Assembly (NCBI RefSeq): GCF_014489515.1
Contig: NZ_CP060782.1
Location: 1,178,001-1,242,000 of the forward strand
Length of the DNA stretch: 64,000 nt
Direction of reading: 5' to 3'
From: Sphingomonas sediminicola
Lineage (GTDB): Bacteria > Pseudomonadota > Alphaproteobacteria > Sphingomonadales > Sphingomonadaceae
Positions within the stretch are counted from its first letter, which is position 1, and the number at the start of each line of letters is the position of its first letter. The translations under genes were made by a program, and so were the position numbers. This document shows positions 37,143-48,713 of this stretch, in pieces. The notes under the pieces are model-generated. The model did not search any database. It had not been told where the DNA came from and saw only the letters and a list, made by a program, of their open reading frames with translations.

Positions 37143-39953
37143 TTGGCCACCGAACCGCCGGCAGAACTTCCCGGCCAGACCGACGACATTGCGCCCATCT
37201 CCATCGTCGAGGAGATGAAGACCTCCTACCTCGATTACGCGATGAGCGTGATCGTGAGTCGCGCGCTTCCGGATGTGCGCGACGGCTTAAAGCCGGTCCA
37301 CCGCCGAATCCTCTACGCCTGCCAAGAAGCGGGCTACGTAGCCGGGCGGCCGTATCGCAAATCGAGCCGCATCGTCGGTGACGTCATGGGTAAATATCAC
37401 CCACACGGCGACAGCGCGATCTACGATGCTCTCGCCCGCATGGTACAGCCATGGTCGCTCCGCGTCCCCCTGATCGACGGTCAGGGCAACTTCGGCTCGA
37501 TGGATCCCGATCCGCCAGCCGCCATGCGGTATACGGAAGCCCGGCTCGCCAAGGTCGCCAACTTCCTCCTCGCGGACATCGACAAGGACACTGTCGATTT
37601 CCAGCCGAACTATGATGCGTCGGAGCGAGAGCCGCAGGTCCTGCCGGCGCGCTTCCCGAACCTGCTCGTCAATGGCGCAGGCGGCATCGCCGTCGGCATG
37701 GCTACCAACATTCCGCCGCACAATCTCGGTGAAGTGCTGGCTGCCTGCCGCGCCTACATGGACGATCCGGCAATCACGTCCGAAGGCCTGATGGAACATG
37801 TAAAGGGCCCCGACTTCCCGACGGGCGCCTTCATTCTCGGCCAGGCCGGAATTCGCAGCGCATACACGACGGGCCGCGGCTCGATCATGATGCGCTCGCG
37901 TTACAAGATCGAAGAAGGCCGCAACGACCGCCGCTCGATCGTCCTCACCGAAATCCCGTACCAGGTCGGCAAGTCAGGTCTGGTCGAAAAGATCGCAGAA
38001 GCCGCCAAGGACAAGCGGATCGAGGGCATTTCGGACATCCGCGACGAGTCCAACCGCGAAGGCGTCCGGATCGTCATCGACCTGAAGCGCGACGCGACGC
38101 CGGACGTAGTCCTCAATCAACTCTGGCGGCACACGCCAGCGCAGTCGTCTTTCCCGGCGAACATGCTCGCGATCCGCGGCGGCCGCCCGGAAACTCTCGC
38201 GCTTCGCGACATTATCGAGAGCTTCGTCAAGTATCGCGAAGAGGTCATCACCCGCCGCTCGAAGTTCGAGCTGCTGAAGGCCCGCGAGCGCGCGCACATC
38301 TTGCTCGGCCTGGTTGTGGCCGTCACCAACCTCGACGAGGTGGTGAAGCTGATCCGCGGGTCGGCAAGCCCGGCGGAAGCGCGCGAAAAATTGCTCGACC
38401 GCAAATGGCCCGGCGCCGAAATCCGCCCTTACATTGCCTTGGTCGAAGCCGTCGAACCGCAGGGCAAGTCGGAGACGTACCAGCTCTCCGAAGCGCAGGT
38501 GAAAGCGATCCTCGAGCTTCGCCTGCACCGCCTAACCGCGCTCGGCCGCGACGAGATCGGCAATGAGCTTGCTGGGCTCGCGGACTCGATCGGCGAGCTG
38601 CTCGAAATCCTCGCCAATCGCGCCCGACTCTACGAGGTCATGCGCGAGGAATTCGACGAGGTCGAAGCCGAGTTTGCAACGCCGCGCATGAGCGAGCTCG
38701 CGCCCGCCGCCGACGGAATCGAAGACGAAGACCTCATCGAGGTCGAGGACATGGTCGTGACCGTGACCATGACCGGCTACATCAAGCGCACTCCGCTGGC
38801 ATTGTTCCGCGAGCAGAAGCGTGGCGGCAAGGGCCGCGCTGGAATGCAGACGAAGGATGAGGATGCCGTGACGACCCTGTTCGTCACCTCGACTCACAAT
38901 CCGGTACTGTTCTTCTCCAACCTAGGGCGCGTGTACCGAATGAAGGTGTGGCGCCTCCCGGAAGGCGGCCCGAATACGAAGGGCCGTCCGATGATCAACC
39001 TGCTGCCGCTTGCGGAAGGCGAGACCATCTCTACCGTGCTTCCTTTGCCCGAGGACGAGAACGAGTGGGGCGGCCTGCATATCATGTTCGCGACCGCGCA
39101 CGGCACGGTGCGCCGCAACAGCATGGCGGCGTTCACGAACATCCCAACCGCCGGCAAGATCGCGATGCGCTTCGGCACTTCGGCGGTCGAAGGCGCGGAC
39201 AACGGCGATGACAGCGAAGAGCAGTCCGACCTCTCCGACCGCCTCATCGGCGTTGAGCTTCTGACCGAGGAAGACGACGTCCTCCTCGCCACCCGCAACG
39301 GCAAAGCGATCCGCTTCAGGTCCACCGACGTCCGCGAATTCCAGTCACGCACCTCGACGGGCGTACGCGGCGTTCGACTGCTCGCCGGCGACGAGGTCAT
39401 TTCAATGTCGATCCTCCACCGGGTCGGCACCACTCAGGAAGAACGCGAGGCCTACCTCAAGTGCCCGCCATGGCGTGACCGCGAGGACGTCGAATGCTCG
39501 CTACCCGCGGAGCGCGTGGCCGAAATGGCGGAGAAGGAACAGTTCATCCTCACCGTTACCGAGAACGGCTACGGCAAGCGTTCGTCCGCTTACGAGTACC
39601 GCCGCACCAACCGAGGCGGCCAGGGCATCACGAACATCGACACGTCCGAGCGTAATGGCCGCGTCGTCGCCAGCTTCCCGGCGCATACCGGCGAGCAACT
39701 CATGCTCATCACCGACCAGGGCAAGATGATCCGCACGACGGTCGGCGACATCCGGGTCATGGGCCGCAATACTCAGGGCGTGACCATCTTCCGCGTCGCC
39801 GAGAACGAGCACGTCGTCAGTGTCGCTCGCATCGATGAGAGCGACGAGGACGAGATTGAGCTTGACGCGGGCGACGAGAAAGCGCCGGAGGAAGGCGCCG
39901 TCGTGGGCGAGAGCGAGCTCGATCGCTCGGCCGATCCGGAACTTGGGGCGTAG
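37143..39953 (+). CDS. gyrA: DNA gyrase subunit A
   Basis: Breakage-reunion subunit of gyrase, essential for negative supercoiling. The 936-residue protein starts at the TTG at 37143 (ACAGGAT site upstream) with [20 protein letters not shown]. The quinolone-target segment [15 protein letters not shown] keeps serine and aspartate at the positions equal to E. coli 83 and 87, so no classic resistance change is seen. The catalytic tyrosine is in [12 protein letters not shown], and the C-terminal wrapping domain carries the GyrA box as QKRGGKG, which separates it from ParC. An acidic tail ends the protein. The frame is intact. Confidence 0.96.
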   Translation: MATEPPAELPGQTDDIAPISIVEEMKTSYLDYAMSVIVSRALPDVRDGLKPVHRRILYACQEAGYVAGRPYRKSSRIVGDVMGKYHPHGDSAIYDALARMVQPWSLRVPLIDGQGNFGSMDPDPPAAMRYTEARLAKVANFLLADIDKDTVDFQPNYDASEREPQVLPARFPNLLVNGAGGIAVGMATNIPPHNLGEVLAACRAYMDDPAITSEGLMEHVKGPDFPTGAFILGQAGIRSAYTTGRGSIMMRSRYKIEEGRNDRRSIVLTEIPYQVGKSGLVEKIAEAAKDKRIEGISDIRDESNREGVRIVIDLKRDATPDVVLNQLWRHTPAQSSFPANMLAIRGGRPETLALRDIIESFVKYREEVITRRSKFELLKARERAHILLGLVVAVTNLDEVVKLIRGSASPAEAREKLLDRKWPGAEIRPYIALVEAVEPQGKSETYQLSEAQVKAILELRLHRLTALGRDEIGNELAGLADSIGELLEILANRARLYEVMREEFDEVEAEFATPRMSELAPAADGIEDEDLIEVEDMVVTVTMTGYIKRTPLALFREQKRGGKGRAGMQTKDEDAVTTLFVTSTHNPVLFFSNLGRVYRMKVWRLPEGGPNTKGRPMINLLPLAEGETISTVLPLPEDENEWGGLHIMFATAHGTVRRNSMAAFTNIPTAGKIAMRFGTSAVEGADNGDDSEEQSDLSDRLIGVELLTEEDDVLLATRNGKAIRFRSTDVREFQSRTSTGVRGVRLLAGDEVISMSILHRVGTTQEEREAYLKCPPWRDREDVECSLPAERVAEMAEKEQFILTVTENGYGKRSSAYEYRRTNRGGQGITNIDTSERNGRVVASFPAHTGEQLMLITDQGKMIRTTVGDIRVMGRNTQGVTIFRVAENEHVVSVARIDESDEDEIELDAGDEKAPEEGAVVGESELDRSADPELGA

Positions 39954-39980
39954 CATCCGAACCCCGTAAGATTGCGGATG
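39954..39980 (+). terminator. Hairpin directly after gyrA
   Basis: CATCCG at 39954-39959 pairs with CGGATG at 39975-39980, beginning at the base after the gyrA stop codon. No T-run follows, so this may protect the mRNA end or weakly terminate. Confidence 0.3.
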
Positions 39981-40043
39981 AACAGTAGGAACGACGGTGG
40001 GTTAGCTCGCGTTCGTTGTTGAAACGAAAGCAAGGAGAAATTC

Positions 40044-40517
40044 ATGGCCCTTCCCCATCGCGCTCTGGTCCTTGTCGCCGACGGAAAGAAGGTTCTCTTC
40101 CTTCGCAATCACGGTGACCAGAACCAGATCGACCTGCGCACAGAATCCCACGATGCTCGCAAGGACCGCAAGGACAGCGACATCAAGACGGACGCGCCCG
40201 GCGCGACGAAGCAGAGTATGGGATTTGGCCGCGCTGCGATGGAGGAAACCGACTTTCACCAGCAGGAGGAAGACCGCTGGGTGAAGGACGCGGCGGACGA
40301 ATTGAAGAAGCGCGCTCTCCGGAATGACTTCGATGCCCTGGCGGTCATCGCTCCACCTAAGGCGCTCGGTGTCCTCAAGAAGTGCCTCCACAAGGAAGTC
40401 CAGAAACGCATCGTCGTGACCATCAACAAGGAAATGACGGATCGCCCGATTCCCGACATCGAGGAGTTGCTCGTCGGCGAGGGAGCTCCCCGGCCTGAGG
40501 CTGTGGTGTATTGCTAA
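40044..40517 (+). CDS. Host attachment-family protein
   Basis: A 157-residue protein of the Host_attach family, named for a plant-attachment gene of Agrobacterium. It starts RALVLVADGKKVLFLRN, has a charged middle (ESHDARKDRKDSD) and ends with the typical DALAVIAPPKALGVLKKCLH and a C-terminal DRPIPDIEELL. The GAGAA-rich leader includes an AAGGAG ribosome site. It is cytoplasmic by prediction. The true function is unknown; the fold resembles release-factor-like domains. It lies 90 bases after gyrA. Confidence 0.78.
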   Translation: MALPHRALVLVADGKKVLFLRNHGDQNQIDLRTESHDARKDRKDSDIKTDAPGATKQSMGFGRAAMEETDFHQQEEDRWVKDAADELKKRALRNDFDALAVIAPPKALGVLKKCLHKEVQKRIVVTINKEMTDRPIPDIEELLVGEGAPRPEAVVYC

Positions 40518-40590
40518 TATATAGCACCTGATCCCATTCGCTCGTCCCGCCGCTGGCCGATTTGTCGGCCAATCCCCTGTGCTCGTCGAG

Positions 40591-40606
40591 TTGGCATGGT
40601 TCTTGA
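40591..40606 (+). promoter_or_regulatory. Sigma-54-like -24/-12 element (imperfect)
   Basis: TTGGCATGGTTCTTGA has GG and G at the proper 12-base distance for a sigma-54 promoter, but the essential GC at -12 reads GA. It lies 46 bases before the gene at 40652. Confidence 0.2.
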
Positions 40607-40651
40607 AGTGATCTCCCTGCAGCGCCCCGCTGCGCAAAAAGGGAGACAAGA

Positions 40652-40915
40652 ATGACGATAATGACGACGATCGTAGCCGTCGCGCTTGGACTGGCGCCAA
40701 TCGGCAAGGATGGGATCGTACAGCCGGTGAACGCGAAGGACGCGCATGAGATCGGCCGCTATTCCGAAACGGTGGACGATACCGGCACGACTCACCTGCA
40801 GGGCATCAATCGCCGGACCGGCGAAGTCTTCCACCTGACGGTCAACCCCTTTGGCCGCGTTGAAGGATCGGTCGGAAACTGGGTCGTAACATTTCAAGTC
40901 AGCGAGACTGCCTGA
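40652..40915 (+). CDS. Hypothetical small protein
   Basis: An 87-residue protein with an AAAGGGAG ribosome site before the ATG at 40652. The first 15 residues are hydrophobic (TTIVAVALGLAPIG), possibly a weak signal segment. The rest alternates beta-like segments (HLQGINRRTGEVFHLTVNPF and VEGSVGNWVVTFQV) suggesting a small beta-sheet fold. It has no close family I recognise. It lies between the host attachment gene and a convergent DUF488 gene. Confidence 0.6.
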   Translation: MTIMTTIVAVALGLAPIGKDGIVQPVNAKDAHEIGRYSETVDDTGTTHLQGINRRTGEVFHLTVNPFGRVEGSVGNWVVTFQVSETA

Positions 40916-40930
40916 CGTCCACAGAAATTG

Positions 40931-41362
40931 TCAGGCGAAGAGGTCCTCGATCTCCGCGTCCGGCGCCACGGCTTCGAGCAGCAGTGTGCGATGGCACGCT
41001 GCGGGATCGCGCTCATAACAAAGGAGAGCGCTCGGCTTCTCGCGGGAGAGGTCGAGCATCTTCCCACTCTCGGCTATCGCTTCGGGCAGCTCCAATTGTC
41101 CTGCGTAGATGCGTTTGAGCTCGTCTTTCCGACCCGCTCGCGCTGCGGCGCGCCCATCCGCGGGCGTCCCAAGGGCGCGCAGGTGGACATAGTCGATCCC
41201 CGCCTCGGCGAGCGCATTGCGCAATGGCGTCTTCGAAAAGCCGGGCCGCCGTGAATTGGGCACGGCCCTGATGTCTATGATCCGTTCGACGCCTGCTTTC
41301 TGAAGCGCCGCCAGGAATTCAGCGACCGTCGCGCCCTCATAGCCGATGGTGAAGATGCGCAT
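40931..41362 (-). CDS. DUF488-family protein
   Basis: A 143-residue protein from the ATG at 41362. The family markers are MRIFTIGYEGATVAEFLAAL, the DIRAVPNSRRPGFSK motif, the Y-x-HLRALGTP segment and LLCYERDPAACHR, where the cysteines and histidine may form an active or metal site. The family is uncharacterised and widespread. It is divergent from trmFO, with 41 bases between them. Confidence 0.85.
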   Translation of the reverse strand: MRIFTIGYEGATVAEFLAALQKAGVERIIDIRAVPNSRRPGFSKTPLRNALAEAGIDYVHLRALGTPADGRAAARAGRKDELKRIYAGQLELPEAIAESGKMLDLSREKPSALLCYERDPAACHRTLLLEAVAPDAEIEDLFA

Positions 41363-41403
41363 GGCGGCTGGATAGCGCCTCACGGGACGACTAACAGCCC
41401 TCC

Positions 41404-42734
41404 ATGTCCTTCGACATCCACATCATAGGCGGCGGGCTCGCCGGATCCGAAGCAGCCTGGCAGCTTGCCGAAGCGGGCCTCCGAGTCCGTCTTTCCGAGA
41501 TGCGTGGCGGTGGCGCCATGACCCCGGCGCATGAAACCGATCGCTTTGCCGAGATGGTCTGCTCGAACAGCTTCCGCTCCGACGACGCCGAGAACAATGC
41601 CGTCGGCCTCCTTCACCAGGAGATGCGGGCGCTCGGCTCGCTGATCATGACCGCCGCCGAAAAACACCGCGTTCCCGCCGGCTCGGCCCTGGCCGTCGAC
41701 CGCGAAGCCTTTGCTCTTGAAGTCACGCAAGCAATCGAAGGTCATCCGAACATCGAGATCGTCCGCGAGCGTATCGATGCGCTTCCCGATCATCCGACGA
41801 TCATTGCGACCGGGCCGCTGACCGGGTCGAAGCTCGCCGAGGCGATCGCCGCCGAAACCGGCCAGGGTGCCCTTGCCTTCTTCGACGCCATCGCGCCCAT
41901 CGTTCATCGCGACAGCATCGACATGGACATCTGTTGGATGGCCGCGCGGTGGGACAAGGGCGGCAAGGACTACATCAACTGCCCGCTGGACAAGGAGCAG
42001 TACGAAGCTTTCGTCCAGGCTCTTCGCGACGGAGAGAAGACCGAGTTCAAGGACTGGGAAAAGGACACCCCCTACTTCGAAGGCTGCATGCCGATCGAGG
42101 TGATGGCGGAGCGCGGTTTGGACACGCTTCGCTATGGCCCGATGAAGGGCGTCGGCCTCGATAATCCGCGAACGGGACGCTGGCCTTACGCCGTCGTCCA
42201 GCTTCGGCAGGACAATGCGCTCGGAACCCTATGGAACATGGTCGGATTCCAGACCAAGCTGAAGCATGGCGAACAGGTACGGATTTTCCGCACCATTCCG
42301 GGATTGGAGAATGCGGAGTTCGCACGGCTTGGCGGGATCCACCGCAACAGCTTCATCAATTCCCCTCGCCTGCTCGACGGCGAACTGCGCCTGAAGTCGA
42401 AGCCCAACATCCGCTTCGCCGGCCAGATCACCGGCTGCGAAGGCTATGTCGAAAGCGCCGCGATTGGATTGATCGCAGCACGTTTTGCCATCGCGGAACG
42501 GACGGGTGAAACGTTGCCTCCGCCACCTCCCGAGACGGCTCTGGGGCTCTCCTCGGTCACATCACCGGCGGCGCCGATGCCGAGAGTTTCCAGCCGATGA
42601 ACATCAACTTCGGACTGATGCCTCCGCTCTCCGGGCGTCAGAAGAAGGCCGAGCGGAAGAAGGCCTACACCGACCGTGCGCGAGAGAAATTGGCCGGGTG
42701 GTTGGAGCGCGAGCCGGTCGCCGAGCCGGCCTAA
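41404..42734 (+). CDS. trmFO: Folate/FAD-dependent tRNA methyltransferase TrmFO, frame broken
   Basis: Makes m5U54 in the T-loop of tRNA using methylenetetrahydrofolate and FAD. The ATG at 41404 gives [20 protein letters not shown] (FAD Rossmann motif), then [19 protein letters not shown] with the conserved cysteine, [14 protein letters not shown] and [16 protein letters not shown]. The frame breaks at GGGG 42543-42546; one extra G gives [20 protein letters not shown] and the conserved end [20 protein letters not shown]. The restored protein has about 443 residues. Its stop overlaps the end of the convergent BLUF gene by three bases. Confidence 0.9.
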
Positions 42735-43150
42735 CTGGGGAACTCAATCGTCGAGATCAGCTCCGTCATCCGAAGCAAGCGCGCCCTGATCGCTTCGGGG
42801 ACGGTCTCGGGCAGCCGCTCAGCAATTGCATCCCTGGCCTCGAAGAAGCTCGGGTTCACCTGAACCAGTTCCATACGCCAATCGGGAAAGCTCCGTCTCT
42901 CGATCTTGCGCTTGTCACGGATTTCGAAACCCGAATGACGACTATCCTTTCGCAGTCGATCGACCAGATCCTCAATCGCTTTTTCCGATCCCTCTATGAT
43001 CTGGAGAAAATGCGTGCCGTTGAATACCAGCAATCCGGTTATCCCGTCGGCCGAATTTCTGGTTCTAGATACCTGGTGAATTTGGTCCAAATCGGAGGAT
43101 TGAGGGTCGAGACGGGCAAGGCTTGTGTACGTCACCGAAGTCAACTGCAT
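42731..43150 (-). CDS. BLUF-domain blue-light sensor
   Basis: A 139-residue single-domain flavin photoreceptor. The three residues of the BLUF photocycle are in place: Tyr8 in [10 protein letters not shown], Asn32 in [12 protein letters not shown] and Gln50 in [13 protein letters not shown] short C-terminal helical tail ([18 protein letters not shown]) follows, with no output enzyme, so it must act by protein contact. No obvious partner gene adjoins it. It is a stand-alone gene with a start at 43150. Confidence 0.9.
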   Translation of the reverse strand: MQLTSVTYTSLARLDPQSSDLDQIHQVSRTRNSADGITGLLVFNGTHFLQIIEGSEKAIEDLVDRLRKDSRHSGFEIRDKRKIERRSFPDWRMELVQVNPSFFEARDAIAERLPETVPEAIRARLLRMTELISTIEFPS

Positions 43151-43210
43151 ACCTGATCGCTAGCCGCATTTTTGCCAGTCTCAAGCGGTAACGTCGGGTT
43201 GAAGACATAA

Positions 43211-43642
43211 TTAACACGAACAGCGCTTTTTCTTCGGCGGAAGGGCTGCCGTAGTCGCATATTCGGCCGCATTCAGCCATCCGGACCGGTCCTTGTCGGC
43301 CCCAGCGAACTTGTCGATCGTCTTCACGGCCCATTCGTCGAACGACAGCGAGCCGTTTCCGTTCTTGTCGATCTTGGCGGAGGCCTTGCGACGGCTTGCG
43401 AGCAGTTCCTCGCGCTCGATGCGCTCTTTCTTGTCCTTGTCGGCGCGAGAAGATCGCTTCTCCTCGCGGCTCTTGGCGGACGCTTCGGGCGGCGCGGGCA
43501 AGCTCGGCGCTTGCACGCCGGACGATGCCATTCGCGCTGGGGTGCAGGGGAAGCTGTGGCGCCTCGGCTCTGCCAGAAGAGGAAGGCTCCGGTCAGGGGT
43601 AGGAAACAGGCCGCAGCCCCGGTTAGGAAACGCGCTAATGCG
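43211..43642 (-). CDS. Exported EF-hand protein, N-terminus and frame uncertain
   Basis: Two EF-hand loops are clear (IDKNGNGSLSFDE and ADKDRSGWLNAAE) before a lysine- and cysteine-rich end (PPKKKRCSC). The long open frame gives an N-terminus without a signal, but a neighbouring frame encodes LARFLTGAAACFLPLTGAFL, a signal- or anchor-like segment, behind an AGGAG at 43646-43650. One lost base in the GGGG at 43539-43542 or 43547-43550 would join that segment to the EF-hand part. No ATG, GTG or TTG fits just after the AGGAG; only ATT or TTA does, so a further error at the start is likely. The start given is approximate. Confidence 0.6.
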   Translation of the reverse strand, partial: RISAFPNRGCGLFPTPDRSLPLLAEPRRHSFPCTPARMASSGVQAPSLPAPPEASAKSREEKRSSRADKDKKERIEREELLASRRKASAKIDKNGNGSLSFDEWAVKTIDKFAGADKDRSGWLNAAEYATTAALPPKKKRCSC

Positions 43643-43711
43643 GTTCTCCTTCAACATAAGGAGATTCGGCATGGCAAAACTTGCGTCGGGAACGGACGGT
43701 CTCAGCGGCGA

Positions 43712-44392
43712 TTAAATGCGTCCTGTCAGCTGATGCCGAAGCATCGCCGCCAAACGCGGCGGTGAGCCCTCAATCTCGAACGGCGCGCCCTGCTTCAGGT
43801 CGCGCGTTGCAAGCTTGGCTAGGGCCGTCAAAGGGCGCAGGGGTTGCGGGAAGCGCTGCCTCACAAGGGCTGGCGCGTAGGTCTCGGCCTCATCCAGCAG
43901 TTCCAGAACGCCACGTCGGACGACTGAGACCAAAGCGTAAAGTGCACCCGCTTCAAGGGTCCGGGTTTCGTCGGCACCAAGCAACCGGGCCGCGAGGCGG
44001 AAAAGCTTTATCCCACGCTCCGCCACACGGGCCGCATCGACATGCTCCTCCAGCAGAGCCACCCAACCGTCTTCAAGTGCCGCCAACTCTGCACCGGTGA
44101 CGTTCGCGGGGAGCAAATGTTCGGCAGCTGCCTGCAGTCGAGGCTCGGCCGGAGCCGGCCCAGTATCGAGTTCCGCCAGCCTGTCACGCCACCAGGCAAG
44201 CTTGATGGCGGCAAGCGCCGGCTGTGTCGCTCGCGCGACCACATCGCCCATCGCAGCATCGACCTGCCACAAGGCTTCGGTAGCCGCGCGAACCTCAGCA
44301 GGGACTTGACGGAGCATAAGCACGCGATCGCCACCGATCGCAGCCGCTAGCTCCTCGTCAGCGGTAACAGACAGCCTTTGCGGCCTCGACAA
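43712..44392 (-). CDS. Squalene/phytoene synthase-family protein
   Basis: A 226-residue member of the trans-isoprenoid synthase fold. The segment [20 protein letters not shown] followed by [17 protein letters not shown] is typical of the short alphaproteobacterial and NDUFAF6-like branch. The two aspartate-rich DxxxD motifs needed for prenyl transfer are not recognisable, so catalysis is doubtful. The NDUFAF6 relatives help complex I assembly in mitochondria. It overlaps the end of pdhB; the TTG at 44392 is the only upstream start, and a GTG or ATG about 60 to 70 bases downstream is possible. Confidence 0.7.
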   Translation of the reverse strand: MSRPQRLSVTADEELAAAIGGDRVLMLRQVPAEVRAATEALWQVDAAMGDVVARATQPALAAIKLAWWRDRLAELDTGPAPAEPRLQAAAEHLLPANVTGAELAALEDGWVALLEEHVDAARVAERGIKLFRLAARLLGADETRTLEAGALYALVSVVRRGVLELLDEAETYAPALVRQRFPQPLRPLTALAKLATRDLKQGAPFEIEGSPPRLAAMLRHQLTGRI

Positions 44393-45767
44393 CGTCCGAC
44401 GCCTTGATCAGCGCCAATTTCTCAAGGTTGGCGGCATAGGGCAGCGGCACATCGACGTTGGTCACGCGCAACACCGGCGCATCAAGGTCGTCGAACCCTT
44501 CGGTCATCGCGATGGCGATGATCTCCGAGCTGATCGAGCAGGTCGGCCAGCCTTCTTCGACGACAATCATGCGGTTGGTACGCTTGAGGCTCTCCAGCAC
44601 CGTCGCTTTATCGAGCGGTCGCAGAGTGCGGAGATCGATGACCTCGGCATTGATACCCTGCCCCATCAACTCCTGCGCGGCCTCCAGAGCGACACCGACG
44701 CCGATGGAATAGCTGACGATCGTAACGTCCTTGCCCGGACGAACGATGCGGGCCTTACCGATCGGAAGGACGTAATCGTCCATCTGCGGCACGTCGAAAT
44801 GCTGGCCGTAGAGCAATTCATTCTCGAGGAAGACGACCGGATCTTCACTCCGAATCGCGGCCTTGAGCAGTCCCTTGGCGTCCGACGCACTGTACGGCGC
44901 GATGACGATCAGGCCGGGCACGCTCGCGTACCACGGGCCATAGTTCTGGCTGTGCTGGGCACCCACCCGCGCCGCGGCACCATTCGGGCCGCGGAACACG
45001 ATCGGGCAGCGCATCTGGCCGCCGGACATGTAGTTCGTCTTCGCGGCCGAATTGATGATGTGGTCGATCGCCTGCATCGCGAAGTTGAAGGTCATGAACT
45101 CCACGATAGGACGAAGGCCGCCCATCGCGGCACCCGAACCGAGACCCGCGAAGCCATATTCCGTGATCGGCGTATCGATGACCCGCCTCGGACCGAACTC
45201 GTCGAGCAGGCCTTGCGTCACCTTGTAGGCGCCCTGGTACTGAGCGACTTCCTCGCCCATCACGAAGACGCGATCGTCCTTGCGCATCTCCTCCGCCATG
45301 GCGTCACGGAGGGCCTCGCGGACGGTCGTGCTGACCAGCGGCGTGCCTTCAAGGACTTCCGGCTCGTCGACGGTATTGGCAACGTCGGCGACCAGGTCGC
45401 GTGCTGCTGTCTCGAAGACGTGCGGCGTCGGGGTTGCTTCCTCTTTCTGCTCCGCGGGCTGCGGTGCCTGAGCAGCCGGCTCTTCGGCCTTCCCTGGCGC
45501 CGCAGGAGCATCGCTCACTGCCTCGCCATCCGCTGCGAGCAGAGCGATCGGCTGGCCGACCTTCACGCCGTCGGTGCCTTCTGGAACGAGGATCTTCGCG
45601 ATCTTGCCCTCGTCGACAGCTTCGAATTCCATTGTGGCCTTGTCGGTCTCGATCTCCGCAAGAATATCGCCCGACTTCACGTCGTCGCCTTCTTTGACGA
45701 GCCACTTCGCAAGCGTGCCCTCTTCCATCGTCGGCGACAGCGCCGGCATCTTCAGCTCGGTCGCCAT
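44358..45767 (-). CDS. pdhB: Pyruvate dehydrogenase E1 beta subunit with N-terminal lipoyl domain
   Basis: Beta subunit of the heterotetrameric pyruvate dehydrogenase. The ATG at 45767 begins a lipoyl domain ([19 protein letters not shown]; lipoyl lysine 43 in [12 protein letters not shown]), then an Ala/Pro-rich linker, then the transketolase-like body with [38 protein letters not shown] and [11 protein letters not shown] lipoyl domain on E1 beta is characteristic of alphaproteobacteria. The protein has 469 residues. Its start overlaps the pdhA stop by one base (TGATG). The E2 and E3 genes are not in the window. Confidence 0.95.
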   Translation of the reverse strand: MATELKMPALSPTMEEGTLAKWLVKEGDDVKSGDILAEIETDKATMEFEAVDEGKIAKILVPEGTDGVKVGQPIALLAADGEAVSDAPAAPGKAEEPAAQAPQPAEQKEEATPTPHVFETAARDLVADVANTVDEPEVLEGTPLVSTTVREALRDAMAEEMRKDDRVFVMGEEVAQYQGAYKVTQGLLDEFGPRRVIDTPITEYGFAGLGSGAAMGGLRPIVEFMTFNFAMQAIDHIINSAAKTNYMSGGQMRCPIVFRGPNGAAARVGAQHSQNYGPWYASVPGLIVIAPYSASDAKGLLKAAIRSEDPVVFLENELLYGQHFDVPQMDDYVLPIGKARIVRPGKDVTIVSYSIGVGVALEAAQELMGQGINAEVIDLRTLRPLDKATVLESLKRTNRMIVVEEGWPTCSISSEIIAIAMTEGFDDLDAPVLRVTNVDVPLPYAANLEKLALIKASDVVEAAKAVCYR

Positions 45768-46822
45768 CAGTAGGTCTCCACCAGCACGTCGGTATGGAGC
45801 TCGCCAGGATCCGGCTCCGGCGCCTCTTCGGCGAACTTCGCGGCTTCGACAACGATGTCCTTGATCTCCTTGTCGATCGCCTTGAGCTCTTCCTCCTTCA
45901 CGCCCATCGCCTCCAGTTCCTTGGAGACGCGGTCGATCGGATCGTGATGCTCGCGATAGTCCTGCACTTCCTCGCGTGACCGGTATTTGGCCGGGTCGGA
46001 CATGGAGTGGCCGCGATAGCGATAGGTCAGGAATTCGATGATGATCGGGCCCTTGCCGGCGCGCGTCCATTCGAGCGCGACTTCGGCCGCGCCGCGAACC
46101 GCAAGCACGTCCATGCCGTCGACCTGGATACCCGGAATGCGAAAGCTCTCGCCGCGCTTGTAGAGCAAAGGCTCGGACGACGAGCGCTCGATGCTCGTGC
46201 CCATGGCGTACTTGTTGTTCTCGATCGCGTAGATGACCGGCAGGTCCCACAGCTGAGCCATGTTGAAGCTCTCGTAGACCTGGCCCTGATTGACCGCGCC
46301 ATCGCCGAAATAGGTGAGGCAGACGCCGCCATCCTCGCTATACTTGTGCTTGAGTGCGAGGCCGGTCCCGAGCGATACCTGCGCGCCGACGATGCCGTGG
46401 CCGCCGTAGAAGCCATGCTCAACGCTGAACATGTGCATCGAGCCGCCCTTGCCCTTTGAAATGCCGGCGGCGCGTCCAGTCAGCTCGGCCATGATCACCT
46501 TCGGGTCGATGCCGTAAGCGAGCATATGTCCGTGGTCGCGATAGCCGGTGATCACACTGTCCTTGCCGACGGTCATCGCCGACTGGAGGCCGACAGCGAC
46601 GGCTTCCTGGCCGATGTAAAGGTGGCAGAAACCGCCGATCAGGCCGAGGCCGTAAAGCTGGCCCGCGCGCTCCTCGAAGCGGCGGATGAGCAGCATCTCG
46701 CGGTAGAATTGTAGAAGCTCGTCCTTGGTCGCTTTGTAGCGCTTGGGCTCCGCGGGGCGTTCCCTGTTCGGGATTTGCGGTGCTGCGCTTGCAGCGGCTT
46801 TGGTCTTCGCGGAACGCGCCAC
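45767..46822 (-). CDS. pdhA: Pyruvate dehydrogenase E1 alpha subunit
   Basis: Thiamine-diphosphate subunit of pyruvate dehydrogenase, 351 residues. A lysine/alanine-rich N-terminus precedes [45 protein letters not shown] and the ThDP motif [20 protein letters not shown] ending near [10 protein letters not shown]. The phosphorylation-loop-like [13 protein letters not shown] is present. It belongs to the unit eno, ftsB, pdhA, pdhB, as in other alphaproteobacteria. The frame is intact. Confidence 0.96.
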   Translation of the reverse strand: MARSAKTKAAASAAPQIPNRERPAEPKRYKATKDELLQFYREMLLIRRFEERAGQLYGLGLIGGFCHLYIGQEAVAVGLQSAMTVGKDSVITGYRDHGHMLAYGIDPKVIMAELTGRAAGISKGKGGSMHMFSVEHGFYGGHGIVGAQVSLGTGLALKHKYSEDGGVCLTYFGDGAVNQGQVYESFNMAQLWDLPVIYAIENNKYAMGTSIERSSSEPLLYKRGESFRIPGIQVDGMDVLAVRGAAEVALEWTRAGKGPIIIEFLTYRYRGHSMSDPAKYRSREEVQDYREHHDPIDRVSKELEAMGVKEEELKAIDKEIKDIVVEAAKFAEEAPEPDPGELHTDVLVETY

Positions 46823-46905
46823 GTCTATCCCTCTTTATCGCGCTAATGGAATGAGCGGCGCGTCTATAGGTTGCACCGCTTCAGGCGGCAATGGCAGCCG
46901 TAGCG

Positions 46906-47217
46906 TCAATCGAGCGGGACGATAACCTCATCGGGCCGGACAAGCCCGAGGTCGCGGCGCACGAGTTCGTCGGCCATGTCCGGGTCTGCCTTGCGGGGAT
47001 CCAACAGTGCCGAACGATGGCGCAGCTGCTGCTTTTGGGCCTCAAGTTGTGCCAACTCTAGCTTTCGGGCCTGAAGGTCGCGGTGATAGCCGCCCCAGGC
47101 GAGCAGGCCGTTGGGTCCGGCAACCGCATAGCCGGCAAAATTACCGACCACGATCAGCGCAAGCGCGGGCCAAAACGCCCGACGCATCAACCCGAAACTG
47201 CGAGCAGCACCCCCCAT
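46906..47217 (-). CDS. ftsB: Septum formation initiator FtsB/DivIC-family protein
   Basis: A 103-residue bitopic cell-division protein. One membrane helix (FWPALALIVVGNFAGYAVAG) is followed by a coiled coil (ELAQLEAQKQQLRHRSALL) and the family end ADELVRRDLGLVRPDEVIV. It would act in the FtsQ-FtsB-FtsL complex. The position between eno and pdhA is the usual one for alphaproteobacterial ftsB. The start at 47217 has a weak ribosome site; an ATG at 47187 directly before the helix (MRRAFWPAL) is an alternative. Confidence 0.88.
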   Translation of the reverse strand: MGGAARSFGLMRRAFWPALALIVVGNFAGYAVAGPNGLLAWGGYHRDLQARKLELAQLEAQKQQLRHRSALLDPRKADPDMADELVRRDLGLVRPDEVIVPLD

Positions 47218-47285
47218 AAGTTCTAAGAATCACGATGGAGTCATGAAGGCAAGGAAAAAGAGCCCTTTGGGGATAATGCTGTGGA

Positions 47286-48655
<1,370 letters not shown>

Positions 48656-48713
48656 TCAGCAGTCAGGAACGACGGTAACGGTTCAGGGTTGAGGAAGGAC
48701 AAGGAGACTCGCC

